DNA from: Nisaea denitrificans DSM 18348
GTDB lineage: Bacteria; Pseudomonadota; Alphaproteobacteria; Thalassobaculales; Thalassobaculaceae
NCBI RefSeq assembly: GCF_000426505.1
Contig: NZ_AUFM01000011.1
Span: 372,001-436,000 of the forward strand
Length of the DNA stretch: 64,000 nucleotides
Reading direction: 5' to 3'
The notes under the pieces were generated by a model. The model was given only the letters and a program-made list of their open reading frames with translations, had not been told where the DNA came from and ran no database searches. Made by a program: the position numbers and the translations under genes. Shown here piece after piece: positions 8,714 through 17,053 of the stretch (the stretch's first letter is position 1; the number at the start of each line of letters is the position of its first letter).

Positions 8714-8728
8714 TGGCCCGACTATTGC
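8714..8728 (+). promoter_or_regulatory. Sigma-54 promoter of flagellin 3-flaF2
   Basis: TGGCCCGACTATTGC has GG at 8715-8716 and GC at 8727-8728, exactly ten bases apart, with a TTGC -12 element. RNA would start near 8740, leaving a leader of about 108 bases. Confidence 0.8.
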
Positions 8729-8847
8729 GACATATGGGCCAAGACAGTGGTTCGTCGCTGTTACAGCCCGGCAAAAAAGACCACGTCCAAGAAATGGACT
8801 GGGAGCTGAAGGGCGGAGGCGACGCGAAGAGAGAAGGAACACTGGTA

Positions 8848-9666
8848 ATGGTTAGCAATTCAATTCTGACGAACCCGGAGGCTTTGGTCGCGCTTCGTAA
8901 TCTCGAGCGCACCAACTCCCTCTTGGCGCAGACACAGGACCGGGTCTCGACCGGTCTGAAGGTGACTGGTGCCGAGGATGACGCCTCGAACTTTGCCATT
9001 GCGCAGGGGATCCGGGGAGACTTGCGAGCCTTAAGTGCAATTCAGCAGGGGTTGAACAATACCAAGGGCATCGCCCAGGTCGCTCTCGCTGGTACAACCT
9101 CTATTTCGGATCTGCTCGCGGATGTCCGGCAGAAGCTGACGGAACTTTCGAACGAAGGTATTACGACGCAGCAGCGCAGCATTCTGCAGGACGATTTCAA
9201 CGAGTTGGTTTCCCAGGCACGCAACTTTGTCGCTAACGCAGTGTTCAATGGGGTGAATGTTCTCAATACATCCACAGCGGTGAATACGCTGTCGAACCTG
9301 AACAATGACACTATTACCCTGCGGGCCCGAGACCTGCTGACTGAAATCAACTCGCTTGGCGGCGCTACTCTGGCGTCAGCGACCAATGCGCAGAGCGTTT
9401 TGACGTTTCAGTATTCCAATCTGGAATCGACGATCAACATCGCGCTCGGTCAGCTTGGTGCCGATACAAGGGCATTGAATTTCCAGACAGAGTTTCTGAC
9501 CGAGGTCAGCGATGCGACGGAAGAGGGGCTCGGAAACATCGTTGATGCCGATCTTGCCCGTGAGTCTGCGCAACTTACCGCTTTGCAGGTGCGACAGCAG
9601 CTCGGCATCCAGGTTCTTAGTGTGGCCAACAACGCGCCGCAGGTCCTTTTGGGTCTGTTCCAGTAA
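8848..9666 (+). CDS. Flagellin (copy 3, divergent)
   Basis: Third filament subunit, 272 residues, clearly less similar to copies 1 and 2 than they are to each other. It keeps NSLLAQTQDRVSTGLKVTGA near the N-terminus and ARESAQLTALQVRQQLGIQV near the C-terminus, ending LLGLFQ. I chose ATG 8848 (MVSNSILTNPE) because it aligns with the other flagellin starts and has GAGAAGGAA upstream; the frame is open further upstream but runs into the promoter. It is the only flagellin here with a sigma-54 promoter, lacks the conserved leader box of the other two, and has its own flaF downstream. Confidence 0.93.
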   Translation: MVSNSILTNPEALVALRNLERTNSLLAQTQDRVSTGLKVTGAEDDASNFAIAQGIRGDLRALSAIQQGLNNTKGIAQVALAGTTSISDLLADVRQKLTELSNEGITTQQRSILQDDFNELVSQARNFVANAVFNGVNVLNTSTAVNTLSNLNNDTITLRARDLLTEINSLGGATLASATNAQSVLTFQYSNLESTINIALGQLGADTRALNFQTEFLTEVSDATEEGLGNIVDADLARESAQLTALQVRQQLGIQVLSVANNAPQVLLGLFQ

Positions 9667-9699
9667 GCAACGGATCTGTAGTTCTTGGAGGATCGTAAA

Positions 9700-10074
9700 A
9701 TGCGTCGGGGTTATGCCGCATATTCGAAAGTTCAAACCAAGACAGAGAGCCCTCAGCAGATCGAGTATCGCTTGCTCGGGCAGGTGACTAGCGCCTTGCG
9801 CAAGGCGCAGGAAGATACGGCCACGCTACAGGACAAGTTGAATGCGGCTCTGTGGAACGGGAAGGTCTGGGACGCTTTTCTCTGCGATCTGTCCGAACCG
9901 GGGAACACATTGCCGGATCAGCTCAAGAACAGCTTGATACAGCTTGCCCGCTGGGTTGCCCAGGAAACCGATCTTGTTATCGAGGGTAAGGCCGAATTGA
10001 ACGCGATGATCAACGTGAACCGTCAGATCATGGAAGGGCTTCAGGACCAGTTCCGGCTTGCTGAGGCCAGTTAA
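9700..10074 (+). CDS. FlaF-like flagellin regulator (copy 2)
   Basis: A second FlaF, 124 residues, 33 bases after flagellin 3 with a strong TTGGAGGA Shine-Dalgarno (9685-9692). It shares the FlaF blocks with copy 1: EYRLLGQVTSALRKAQ, LNAALWNGKVWDAFLCDL, LPDQLKNSLIQLARWVAQET and NVNRQIMEGLQ. There is no accompanying flbT. The flagellin 3-flaF2 pair looks like a self-contained cassette, so this FlaF may serve that flagellin specifically; that is an inference from linkage. Confidence 0.88.
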   Translation: MRRGYAAYSKVQTKTESPQQIEYRLLGQVTSALRKAQEDTATLQDKLNAALWNGKVWDAFLCDLSEPGNTLPDQLKNSLIQLARWVAQETDLVIEGKAELNAMINVNRQIMEGLQDQFRLAEAS

Positions 10075-10103
10075 CGGACCATTCTCGTGCCAATAAAACT
10101 CCA

Positions 10104-11843
10104 CTAGCCGCTGCTTGACAGCATCCGGATCAGATGAGGGACTGCCTCATCTATCAGAGCTGGCCAAGAGCGGTCGCCTGTTTTTACGAGGCTGCATTCC
10201 CCAGGAAACCAAGGGTCCCTCTCGGCACCGAAGAAAATGGCACCGCACTGGGAATGAAGTCCGATCGACGGTGTACCCACCGCACCCGCTATCATCAGTA
10301 CGGATGTGTTTGGCGATATAACCAGATCGAGGGCGGCAATCATTGCCGCCACCCTGTCCAGTTCCTCTCTCTGGTCAATCCCCGACGGGATATACAATTG
10401 CCGGCCGGAAGTAGCCTGGATGGCCTCTGTTTCAGAGTCTGAAGCGTCATACTGAAGGCAGACGGGCAGGAACTCAGCCGCTTCCAGTAACGGAACGATA
10501 TCTTTCAGCTCTGGGTAATTGTGCCGGGCTCCGGCCCTGCGCATACCGCTGCGCCAGCTTATGCCGACAGCAGGCCTGCTTCCGGTTGCGCGAAAACGGT
10601 CTTTCCAATGCGCCGTTTCAGTGGCGTCCGGTTCGAGATATCCGGCTTGATCGGGAAAAGCTTCGACAGATGGGCGGACAACGGATTGCAAGTCGGCGAG
10701 CATCATGTACCGACCAATGCCATGTTCTTGGACAAGCGGTCGGTATTGGGCCGTTGGCGGGTCGGTGTCCGAGCGCTGGACTTTCTCGACGACCGTCAGG
10801 CCTGGAAAAGAGCGCGCGAAGAGCGCTGTCAGGCGTTTGTCAGATTCCAGAATGACAGGGCCGCGGAAGCGTTTTTGTATGTCCGGGATGCAGGAGGCAA
10901 AGCGGATCTCGTCTCCGATGCCCTGCTCGTGGCAGATCAATAAGACTTGCCCGTCCCTGCATGGCTCACCGTCCCATTCTTCAGGTAACCCTTGGCGGAT
11001 GATCAGAATTTCCGGCTTCAGATGGCGCCAGAAATTTCGGGCCTGCCCACGTTCGATTTCGCCGGCGCTCAGCAAGGCGTCTGTCAACCCGTGTTGTAAG
11101 CCCGTATTCCCTGGCTCCAGCACGCACGCGCGCGTGGCGCTTTTGACGCCGTCCCGCATGCGGCCGACTCTTCGTTCAAGCAGTTGCAGGTTGTTCAGCG
11201 CCTGCGGCGCTCCCGGGGTCATGAGCAAGGATTTACGGTAGGACATAATTGCCGTGCTTGCCTTGAAGGCATCGAAGAAAGCCCGGGCTTCCTGAAAATA
11301 ATATTCCGGAGTTGGCGTCGAAGATTTGCTGAAGGACTGCAAGGCTGACAACGCTTCCTCCGGCAGCTCCAGATCATTGAGCACTGCAGCATAAGACATC
11401 TTCCAACTTGCTTCCTCCGAACGCAGAGCCATTGCTTTTTCGAGGGATGTACGTGCGTTGGAAGGATCGCCGCGGAGCCGCTCGGCTTCGGCGATATTCC
11501 GCCAGGCTTCCGGATGATCGGGCGCGACGACCAATGCGTGTCGCAACTGTGCCCACGCGTCGTCTGGATCGTCGCCAGACAGGAAGACGCAAGCAAACCG
11601 ATTGATGCAGTTGGCGTCGCCTGGGGCAAGCAAGAGGGAACGGCGAAAGCAATCGATAGCCTTTGCAGTAGCGCCGGACTGAAAAAGAGCCAGCCCATAA
11701 AAATGCCAGAAGTGGCTCAGATCCTGCAGTTGAGGGGCTGCGGTTTCATAGAGGGGCACGGCCTCTCCGATCCGGCCCGCGTTATGTATCGCGAGGGCGT
11801 TCTGGAGGGTCTGGATCGCAGCAGCTCGGGAAAGAGACAACAT
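10104..11843 (-). CDS. TPR protein with glycosyltransferase-like C-terminal domain
   Basis: The N-terminal half (about residues 5-290) is TPR-like helical repeats (AAIQTLQNALAIHNAGRIGE, GLALFQSGATAKAIDCFRRS). The C-terminal half resembles GT9/GT41-like transferases: CHEQGIGDEIRFASC, AVGISWRSGMRRAG, IDQREELDRVAAMIAALDL, AGAVGTPSIGL. Such proteins next to flagellin genes often modify flagellin with sugars; that role is inferred. The frame is open to a GTG at 11942, but I prefer the internal ATG at 11843 (MLSLSRAAAIQ). The longer start would place the flgK sigma-54 promoter inside the coding region, and neither start has a strong RBS. With 11843 the protein has 579 residues. Confidence 0.8.
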   Translation of the reverse strand: MLSLSRAAAIQTLQNALAIHNAGRIGEAVPLYETAAPQLQDLSHFWHFYGLALFQSGATAKAIDCFRRSLLLAPGDANCINRFACVFLSGDDPDDAWAQLRHALVVAPDHPEAWRNIAEAERLRGDPSNARTSLEKAMALRSEEASWKMSYAAVLNDLELPEEALSALQSFSKSSTPTPEYYFQEARAFFDAFKASTAIMSYRKSLLMTPGAPQALNNLQLLERRVGRMRDGVKSATRACVLEPGNTGLQHGLTDALLSAGEIERGQARNFWRHLKPEILIIRQGLPEEWDGEPCRDGQVLLICHEQGIGDEIRFASCIPDIQKRFRGPVILESDKRLTALFARSFPGLTVVEKVQRSDTDPPTAQYRPLVQEHGIGRYMMLADLQSVVRPSVEAFPDQAGYLEPDATETAHWKDRFRATGSRPAVGISWRSGMRRAGARHNYPELKDIVPLLEAAEFLPVCLQYDASDSETEAIQATSGRQLYIPSGIDQREELDRVAAMIAALDLVISPNTSVLMIAGAVGTPSIGLHSQCGAIFFGAERDPWFPGECSLVKTGDRSWPALIDEAVPHLIRMLSSSG

Positions 11844-11908
11844 TCGCCGATGCTGCACTAACGGCGGTATATCGGAAAGTCTTTCTGTTAGCGTCCTGAA
11901 ATTCAAGC

Positions 11909-11923
11909 TGGCCCGGTTCTTGC
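11909..11923 (+). promoter_or_regulatory. Sigma-54 promoter of flgK-flgL
   Basis: TGGCCCGGTTCTTGC has GG at 11910-11911 and GC at 11922-11923 with a ten-base spacer and a perfect TTGC. The predicted RNA start near 11935 is about 41 bases before the flgK ATG. It lies just upstream of, or within, the 5' end of the divergent TPR/glycosyltransferase gene. Confidence 0.82.
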
Positions 11924-11975
11924 TTTCATACTTTCGAGGCACTTTGCCTATGAGACTTCGGAGGTGATAGCCACC

Positions 11976-13448
11976 ATGTCAATTAACAGCGCTCTTATTG
12001 CGGCAACATCCGGTCTGTCGGCAGCTCAGGCTCGAATCGATGTGGTGTCCCAAAACGTGGCGAATGCTGCGAACGAGACATATACGCGGAAATCGCAGGA
12101 GCTCCAGACCCGGATCATCGGTGGTCAGGCGCAGGGTGTTGATCTCGGCGTGGTAGTGCGTACGGTAAATGAAGGCTTGCAGAAAGATATTCGTTCCCAG
12201 CAAGCAACCGTTTCCGAGCTAACTGTTCTGGATAGTTTTCTTGAGCGTATGGTCGAGTCTTTCGGCCGTCCAGGCGACGACGACTCTATCTCCTCCAAGA
12301 TTACTGATCTGAAGGAAAAACTTCAGGCCCTGTCGATTGCTCCGGAGCTTGGAGCGAACCAGGCTGAAGTCCTGCGTGCCGCGGAAAGCGTAGCGGCCGA
12401 GTTCCAGCAGCTCTCGCAGACCATCAGCAACCTTCGGAAAGAAGCAGATCGGCAGATCGCGGACACAGTGGATCTGGTGAACACGGCACTGACGAATATC
12501 GAAACGCTCAACGATTCTATTGCAACGCGCAAAGTACAGGGTCTGACCACAGCCGATCTTGAGGATAGCCGCGATCAGTTTGTTGAAGAATTATCGCAAT
12601 ATATGAACATCAACGTGATCGAGCGTTCGAACGGCGAGTTGACCATTCTGACCGGCGACAGCCGGCTGATGCTCGATGATACAAAGTTCCCGCTGACTTT
12701 CGTGGAAACGTCTATTTTCACGGCGACTACGGTTGGCCAGCCCTTGCGGCTGGAGGACGGCCTCCCTGGCATTGCTACGAACCCGGACATCTCTTCCGAG
12801 ATTTCCGGTAAGGATGGCGAACTCGCCGGACTTCTTCGGGTGCGCGATACACTGCTGGTCGAAGCCCAGGATCAGCTGGACACACTGGCGCACGAGCTGG
12901 CGAACGATCTGGATACCTTCACGATCAACGGCACGGTTGCGGTGGTTAACTTGTTCGTTGATGGCGGTGGCGCGGTTCCGGCTGACGCTCTGGGTAACGA
13001 GCAGGGCTTCGCGGAAGTTATCCAGGTTAATGCCCTGGTGACCGGCACGCCTTCATTCCTTGTTACCGGCGATACCGGAAACGGAGCGAACACATATGTT
13101 GCCATCGGCTCCGGTGACCATCGTGTCGCAAATGCCATGCTCGATGTGTTCCAGAATACGCAGACTTTCGTTGCTGGCTTCGGTCTGACTGCCAATAACA
13201 GCATTGAAGGTTTTGCCGCTGAGATGGTTGGCTTTCAAGCTAACCAGCATGCGACCTTTGAAAGCCAGCTGACATTCGAAACCAACTTTCGCGACACTCT
13301 GATACAGACTTATCGGGACGAGAGCGGGGTCAATACGGATGAAGAGCTCGCCAAACTTATCGAGCTTGAGGCCGCTTTTGCGGCCTCTGCGCGTGTCTTG
13401 CAGACTGTCCAGCAGTCGCTTGACGAACTCGTTAACATTATACGTTAG
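11976..13448 (+). CDS. flgK: Hook-associated protein 1 FlgK
   Basis: Forms the first junction ring between hook and filament. The N-terminus carries the rod/hook/HAP signature (AQARIDVVSQNVANAANETY, about residues 19-38). A long helical region and a variable domain follow. The C-terminus matches FlgK (GVNTDEELAKLIELEAAFAA, then VLQTVQQSLDELVNIIR). It has 490 residues from ATG 11976, with GGAGGTGA at 11960-11967. It is the first gene of the flgK-flgL operon, directly behind a sigma-54 promoter. Confidence 0.95.
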   Translation: MSINSALIAATSGLSAAQARIDVVSQNVANAANETYTRKSQELQTRIIGGQAQGVDLGVVVRTVNEGLQKDIRSQQATVSELTVLDSFLERMVESFGRPGDDDSISSKITDLKEKLQALSIAPELGANQAEVLRAAESVAAEFQQLSQTISNLRKEADRQIADTVDLVNTALTNIETLNDSIATRKVQGLTTADLEDSRDQFVEELSQYMNINVIERSNGELTILTGDSRLMLDDTKFPLTFVETSIFTATTVGQPLRLEDGLPGIATNPDISSEISGKDGELAGLLRVRDTLLVEAQDQLDTLAHELANDLDTFTINGTVAVVNLFVDGGGAVPADALGNEQGFAEVIQVNALVTGTPSFLVTGDTGNGANTYVAIGSGDHRVANAMLDVFQNTQTFVAGFGLTANNSIEGFAAEMVGFQANQHATFESQLTFETNFRDTLIQTYRDESGVNTDEELAKLIELEAAFAASARVLQTVQQSLDELVNIIR

Positions 13449-13462
13449 GAAGGAGTGAGACG

Positions 13463-14467
13463 ATGCGTGTCGCCACCCTGACAATGTCACTACGGGCGCA
13501 GAATACCGTTCTGAACCTTCAGAACCAGTTTTCACGTGCGCAAGAGCAGGTCTCGACCGGGAAGATCTCACAGATTTACAGCGGTCTGAGAGGCGACGAT
13601 GCGCGTGTCTCAATTCAATTGCGTGAGGAAATTCAAACTAAAGAGGCTTACGTTAACACCATCGAGCAGGTGCGAACGCGGACCAAGATCATGGAAGCGG
13701 CACTGAACGGTATACAGGATCTTGCAGAGCAAATGCGGGTTGAACTTATCAACCAGCAGGAGGGCAAGTTCGACGATACGGCTCCGGTGTTGAAGCAGTT
13801 TGCGGATTCCGCCATTGACCAGCTTGTAAGCCTTCTGAACACCCAATCCGAGGGGCGATATCTCTTCAACGGAACGGATGTTTCGACGGCGCCTGTGGAT
13901 GATGCAGCAACTCTTAAAACGGCCGCTTATGCCGCTATTCCTGCGCTCGCCGTTGGCAACTCTGCGGCAGTGATCGCGGCGTCGGCCACTCATTTCGGAA
14001 CCGATGCTAACTGGAATAATGTTGCCGGTATTGTACCAGGCCAGACAAAGCCGTTTGCATTTGATGCGGCGGAAGGTGTGCGCCTGGAATTTGGCGAGCT
14101 CGCTAATGACAACTCAACCTTCGAGGAGCTCTTTGAAGTATTCTCTATCTTCGCGGATGTTGATTTCGCTGCCGGTCTTGACAACGATTTTCGCGCCCTG
14201 GTTGATGACGGTTTGACGCGGGTTGAGGCAGCGGCCGATGCGATCGGCCTGATGGTTGCGTCGGTTGGAACGACCCAGGCAAGAATAACGGACATTGAGG
14301 CGCAGCATAAGGACGATAATACACTGCTGTCGAACCAGCTTGATGGCGTTGAAAATGTTGATCCTTTTGAAGCTGCAGCGGAGTTTCAGCTGCTTCAGGG
14401 GCAGCTCCAGGCAGCCTATCAGACAACCGCATCGCTGCGGCAGCTCTCGCTCGCTAATTACATTTAG
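13463..14467 (+). CDS. flgL: Hook-associated protein 3 FlgL
   Basis: Second junction protein, next to the filament and flagellin-like at its ends. N-terminal LQNQFSRAQEQVSTGKISQI (about residues 19-38) corresponds to the flagellin D0/D1 signature. A GRYLFNGTDV motif (about residue 132) is typical of FlgL. The C-terminus (FQLLQGQLQAAYQTTASLRQ, then LSLANYI) matches the family. It has 334 residues, a 14-base gap after flgK and a good AAGGAG ribosome binding site. Confidence 0.94.
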   Translation: MRVATLTMSLRAQNTVLNLQNQFSRAQEQVSTGKISQIYSGLRGDDARVSIQLREEIQTKEAYVNTIEQVRTRTKIMEAALNGIQDLAEQMRVELINQQEGKFDDTAPVLKQFADSAIDQLVSLLNTQSEGRYLFNGTDVSTAPVDDAATLKTAAYAAIPALAVGNSAAVIAASATHFGTDANWNNVAGIVPGQTKPFAFDAAEGVRLEFGELANDNSTFEELFEVFSIFADVDFAAGLDNDFRALVDDGLTRVEAAADAIGLMVASVGTTQARITDIEAQHKDDNTLLSNQLDGVENVDPFEAAAEFQLLQGQLQAAYQTTASLRQLSLANYI

Positions 14468-14504
14468 ATTGAGTGGGAATTCTCTGTGAACTAGTTGTAA
14501 TATA

Positions 14505-14519
14505 TGGAGTTATTTTTGC
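14505..14519 (+). promoter_or_regulatory. Possible weak sigma-54 promoter of the FlaG-like gene
   Basis: TGGAGTTATTTTTGC has the GG-N10-GC spacing and a full TTGC, but the -24 element matches only at TGG. RNA would start near 14531, about 110 bases before the gene. An exact GCCGATAA downstream (14600-14607) looks like a sigma-28 -10 element but has no matching -35. Confidence 0.3.
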
Positions 14520-14643
14520 CTGGTGCATTTCCCTAAAATGAATAATTAAACGTGAATGACTCGACATTCTTTTTGTAGGGTGTTATATACATTCCAAGTT
14601 GCCGATAAAAGGCAGGTTACTTTACTCCAGAATGGAGATGGTC

Positions 14644-15033
14644 ATGGTCGAAATCCTCTCCGGGGCGACCACCACGCAATCTGTTGCGAAAACCGTCCCG
14701 TCGCCGTCGCTGCAGGCGCCGGTTTCCGATTCTGCCAGCGCCCCCAAAAAATCATCCTCCGATTTCTACCTGAGTCCGGTCATCAGGTTTGATCCGGAAG
14801 CTCTGGCTGTGATTTTTGAGCTTCGTGATAGCCGCTCAGGCGAGGTGACGAAACAGTTTCCGCCAGAGCGTGTCGTGCGTGAACTTCAGAAAAGCGCGGG
14901 TCTCGTGCAGGAACCTGTTGAGGCTTCGGAGAAGACACCCGGCGCCGGCGGGGAATCAGAGGCGAGCGCTGTGGAGAATAGCGAGTCGTCTGCAAATGCT
15001 GGAGCGGATCAGGAAGTTGACGTTCTGATCTGA
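14644..15033 (+). CDS. FlaG-like flagellar protein
   Basis: 129-residue protein with one conserved block, PEALAVIFELRDSRSGEVTK followed by QFPPERVVRELQ (about residues 50-81). This is the FlaG family pattern (hydrophobic strand, D-x-x-S/T-G-E-V, then Q-x-P-P-E). FlaG proteins are linked to filament length or HAP function, but their mechanism is unclear. The N-terminal 45 and C-terminal 45 residues are low-complexity. I chose ATG 14644 because GGAG at 14634 is correctly spaced; ATGs at 14632 and 14638 are also in frame. It lies downstream of flgK-flgL and is followed by a terminator. Confidence 0.65.
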   Translation: MVEILSGATTTQSVAKTVPSPSLQAPVSDSASAPKKSSSDFYLSPVIRFDPEALAVIFELRDSRSGEVTKQFPPERVVRELQKSAGLVQEPVEASEKTPGAGGESEASAVENSESSANAGADQEVDVLI

Positions 15034-15089
15034 GTCGGGGCAGCGGCATTGATTGAGCGCTGCTATGAATCTTGTGCGGGTTAGGAATT

Positions 15090-15125
15090 AAAGGGCGAGG
15101 GACATAGGTCCGGCGCCCTTGTTTT
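15090..15125 (+). terminator. Terminator after the FlaG-like gene
   Basis: An outer stem AAGGGCG/CGCCCTT encloses an inner GGAC/GTCC hairpin and is followed by GTTTT. It lies 57 bases past the stop codon. Confidence 0.65.
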
Positions 15126-15171
15126 ATGTCAGGGCCGCAATTTTCTGGATAGATGCTGAGTAATTGACGTA

Positions 15172-15195
15172 AGGGGAGGTTCCTAAAATTCCCCT
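15172..15195 (+). promoter_or_regulatory. Hairpin upstream of the TPR gene
   Basis: AGGGGA and TCCCCT pair around a twelve-base loop, 78 bases before the TPR gene start. No T tract follows. A TTGACG at 15164 lies just before it, but no -10 box is well spaced. Role unknown. Confidence 0.3.
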
Positions 15196-15272
15196 ATAGA
15201 TCCAACTATGTTACGAATTGATAGATACGAATTTATAGAATGGATTTGAGTATTTCGATGGAGGGTTCCAGC

Positions 15273-16202
15273 GTGAGTGATGAAGACGCGATCAATGAGC
15301 TGCTGAAGCGCGGTATCAGCCATCATGAAGCCGACGAAGTCGTTGAGGCGCGCAACATCTATATCGAGATCCTCGAACGGGATCCGCAGAATCATAAGGC
15401 TCTGGATCTTGCCGGTTTGCTCTGCATGCAGTGCGATGAGCTTGATGCTGCCGCGGATTTCTTCAGCTCTGCCATAGAGCTTGACCCTGAATCGGGCCGC
15501 TATCTTTGCCACGCAGGCACTCTTGAATTGCATCGGGGTCATTTAGAGACGGCAACCGAGCTGTTGAAGAAGGCGATTGCCAAGGATCCTGAAATCAGTG
15601 AGGCGTTTTTGTCTCTTGCTCTGGTTTATCGAGCCGAGCAAAAAATCGGCGATGCGATTGCCGTGATCGAAAACGGTCTTTCCCATGACCCGGACAACAG
15701 TCGGCTTTTGACCTGGCGCGGTGTTCTCGAGATTGATCGGGATGACCTTCCGAGTGCCGGCGAGTTCCTGCATCAAGCGATCAATGCTGACAATGAGAAT
15801 ATCGAAGCGATGGTTACGCTCGGCAACGTCATGATGGAGCTTGATGAACTTGACATCGCGGAGCGCTGCTACGTTTCGGTTAAGGAGCGTGTACCGCAAG
15901 ATCTAGGGACACGTTGCCGTTTATCCGTTCTGCTTAAACGTTTGGGGAAGCGCGACGAAGCAGTCACTGAACTGGAGGCGGCGTTCGCCCAGGCACCTGC
16001 GGAAAGCGACAGCTTCACTGAAATGGCATTGTTGTTTGAATCTCTCGGAAACGACGATGACGCCATCGTTGCAGCTGAACGGGCGGTTGCGCTCGATGCC
16101 GGCAATGCGGCAAGTTTTGAACTGCTCGCGCGCCTTCACGGTAAGGCTGGAAACGAGGAAGCGGCAAAAGATGCCGAGGACCGGGCGTCTGCCCTTTCCT
16201 GA
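15273..16202 (+). CDS. TPR-repeat protein in the flagellar cluster
   Basis: Acidic, all-helical protein of about 309 residues made of tandem TPR units, for example DAAADFFSSAIELDPESGRY, TATELLKKAIAKDPEISEAF and EAVTELEAAFAQAPAESDSF. It has no signal peptide or membrane segment, so it is probably a cytoplasmic adaptor. GTG 15273 is preferred because GGAGGG at 15260-15265 is ideally spaced; in-frame ATGs at 15240 and 15258 have no RBS. It lies between filament genes and the convergent flgI operon, but no flagellar role can be assigned from sequence. Confidence 0.72.
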   Translation: MSDEDAINELLKRGISHHEADEVVEARNIYIEILERDPQNHKALDLAGLLCMQCDELDAAADFFSSAIELDPESGRYLCHAGTLELHRGHLETATELLKKAIAKDPEISEAFLSLALVYRAEQKIGDAIAVIENGLSHDPDNSRLLTWRGVLEIDRDDLPSAGEFLHQAINADNENIEAMVTLGNVMMELDELDIAERCYVSVKERVPQDLGTRCRLSVLLKRLGKRDEAVTELEAAFAQAPAESDSFTEMALLFESLGNDDDAIVAAERAVALDAGNAASFELLARLHGKAGNEEAAKDAEDRASALS

Positions 16203-16257
16203 CGGCTCGCCCGGTTTACAGGAAGCTCATTGAGCGCGGCCTGCGAGCGCTCTTCAA

Positions 16258-16704
16258 TTACAGGCTTTTGCTGACGGCTACCATCGGTTGGGCTAGGGGC
16301 GCGTAGGCTGCGTAGCCCGTGCGGGTCTTCCCAAAAGTTGGCGCTTCGGCATCGATACCGCGCTGCTTGCGTACCGATTCCATGATCAGTGACACAACCC
16401 GTTCTGCAGCATCGTGGCTGGAGCGAAGCGCCAGCATGTTGTCCGATAGAGTACAGCGGAAGCGCTGATAAAGTTCCCGCAACTCTGTCCGGTCGTCATC
16501 GGGCACATCATCCAGCACTTCCGGGTGCGCACGCACCTCTGTCTGGTGTTTGTCGAAGGCGAGGGACAGCTGGCGTTTTCGGGCCTGGAGCTTGTCCAGC
16601 GTCTTGAATTCGCGTTTTTTCAACAGCGCGGTTTCTTCATTCAAGAGCTTCATCAGCCCAATCATGCTCTCGCGGAATGCCTCGACGATGGAATAATCAG
16701 GCAT
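16258..16704 (-). CDS. flgN: FlgN-type export chaperone (probable)
   Basis: A 148-residue, mostly helical protein with the FlgN pattern of an N-terminal heptad-rich helix (IGLMKLLNEETALLKKREF, about residues 15-33) followed by LDKLQARKRQLSLAF. FlgN binds the C-termini of FlgK and FlgL and keeps them export-competent. It is third in flgI-flgJ-flgN, starting one base after flgJ, a common alphaproteobacterial arrangement. The C-terminal tail has the aromatic motif GYAAYAPLAQP. Sequence conservation in this family is low, so the call leans on position and pattern. Confidence 0.75.
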   Translation of the reverse strand: MPDYSIVEAFRESMIGLMKLLNEETALLKKREFKTLDKLQARKRQLSLAFDKHQTEVRAHPEVLDDVPDDDRTELRELYQRFRCTLSDNMLALRSSHDAAERVVSLIMESVRKQRGIDAEAPTFGKTRTGYAAYAPLAQPMVAVSKSL

Positions 16705-16705
16705 C

Positions 16706-17044
16706 TCAACGTACCTCCTGCAACGAGATCAACTGGCGTTCGATGTTATCGGCAAGTCCGATGCCGCCAGTGCCGGCCATTTGCTTGCCATACTCATCGA
16801 CCAGCAGATCGCGGTAGATGTTCTCGGCCTGGCCACCGCCGAACATCGGGTTGCTTTCCATTCCCTTGAACATGTGGCCGAGCATCTGGCTGATGAAGAT
16901 GCCTTCGAACTCCTCGGCCGCCTGTCGGATTTCCGTCTTGTCACTGCCAGCTGCCTGAAGTTTCTGCACTGCTGCGGTTGTGCGGGCGCTCTGCGCTTGG
17001 GCGCTGGCGGCGGCGGAGTCGGTGAGGGATGTGGTCTGCATCAT
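16706..17044 (-). CDS. flgJ: Rod-binding protein, FlgJ N-terminal type
   Basis: Rod scaffold/cap. The 112-residue protein contains only the rod-binding domain (AAEEFEGIFISQMLGHMFKG, about residues 42-61, then IYRDLLVDEYGKQMAGTGGI). It lacks the C-terminal muramidase domain of enterobacterial FlgJ. This short form (also annotated CheL) is usual in alphaproteobacteria, so a separate peptidoglycan hydrolase must open the wall. It starts 9 bases after flgI. Confidence 0.9.
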   Translation of the reverse strand: MMQTTSLTDSAAASAQAQSARTTAAVQKLQAAGSDKTEIRQAAEEFEGIFISQMLGHMFKGMESNPMFGGGQAENIYRDLLVDEYGKQMAGTGGIGLADNIERQLISLQEVR

Positions 17045-17053
17045 TCGGCTCCC

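Larger units (their letters stand above)
7923..8847. other. Long intergenic region with gene remnant, before flagellin 3
   Basis: 925 bases with no intact gene. 7923-8224 shows no coding pattern that I can recognise. 8225-8590 carries a decayed glycosyltransferase-like remnant. 8655-8700 is AT-rich. 8714-8728 is a sigma-54 promoter, and 8736-8847 is the flagellin 3 leader, with one hairpin (ACAGTG/CGCTGT, 8744-8761). Confidence 0.7.

Noticed and set aside
14600-14607. GCCGATAA, identical to a sigma-28 -10 element, before the FlaG-like gene
   Set aside because: The matching -35 (TAAA-type, 11 bases upstream) is absent, so it is probably chance.
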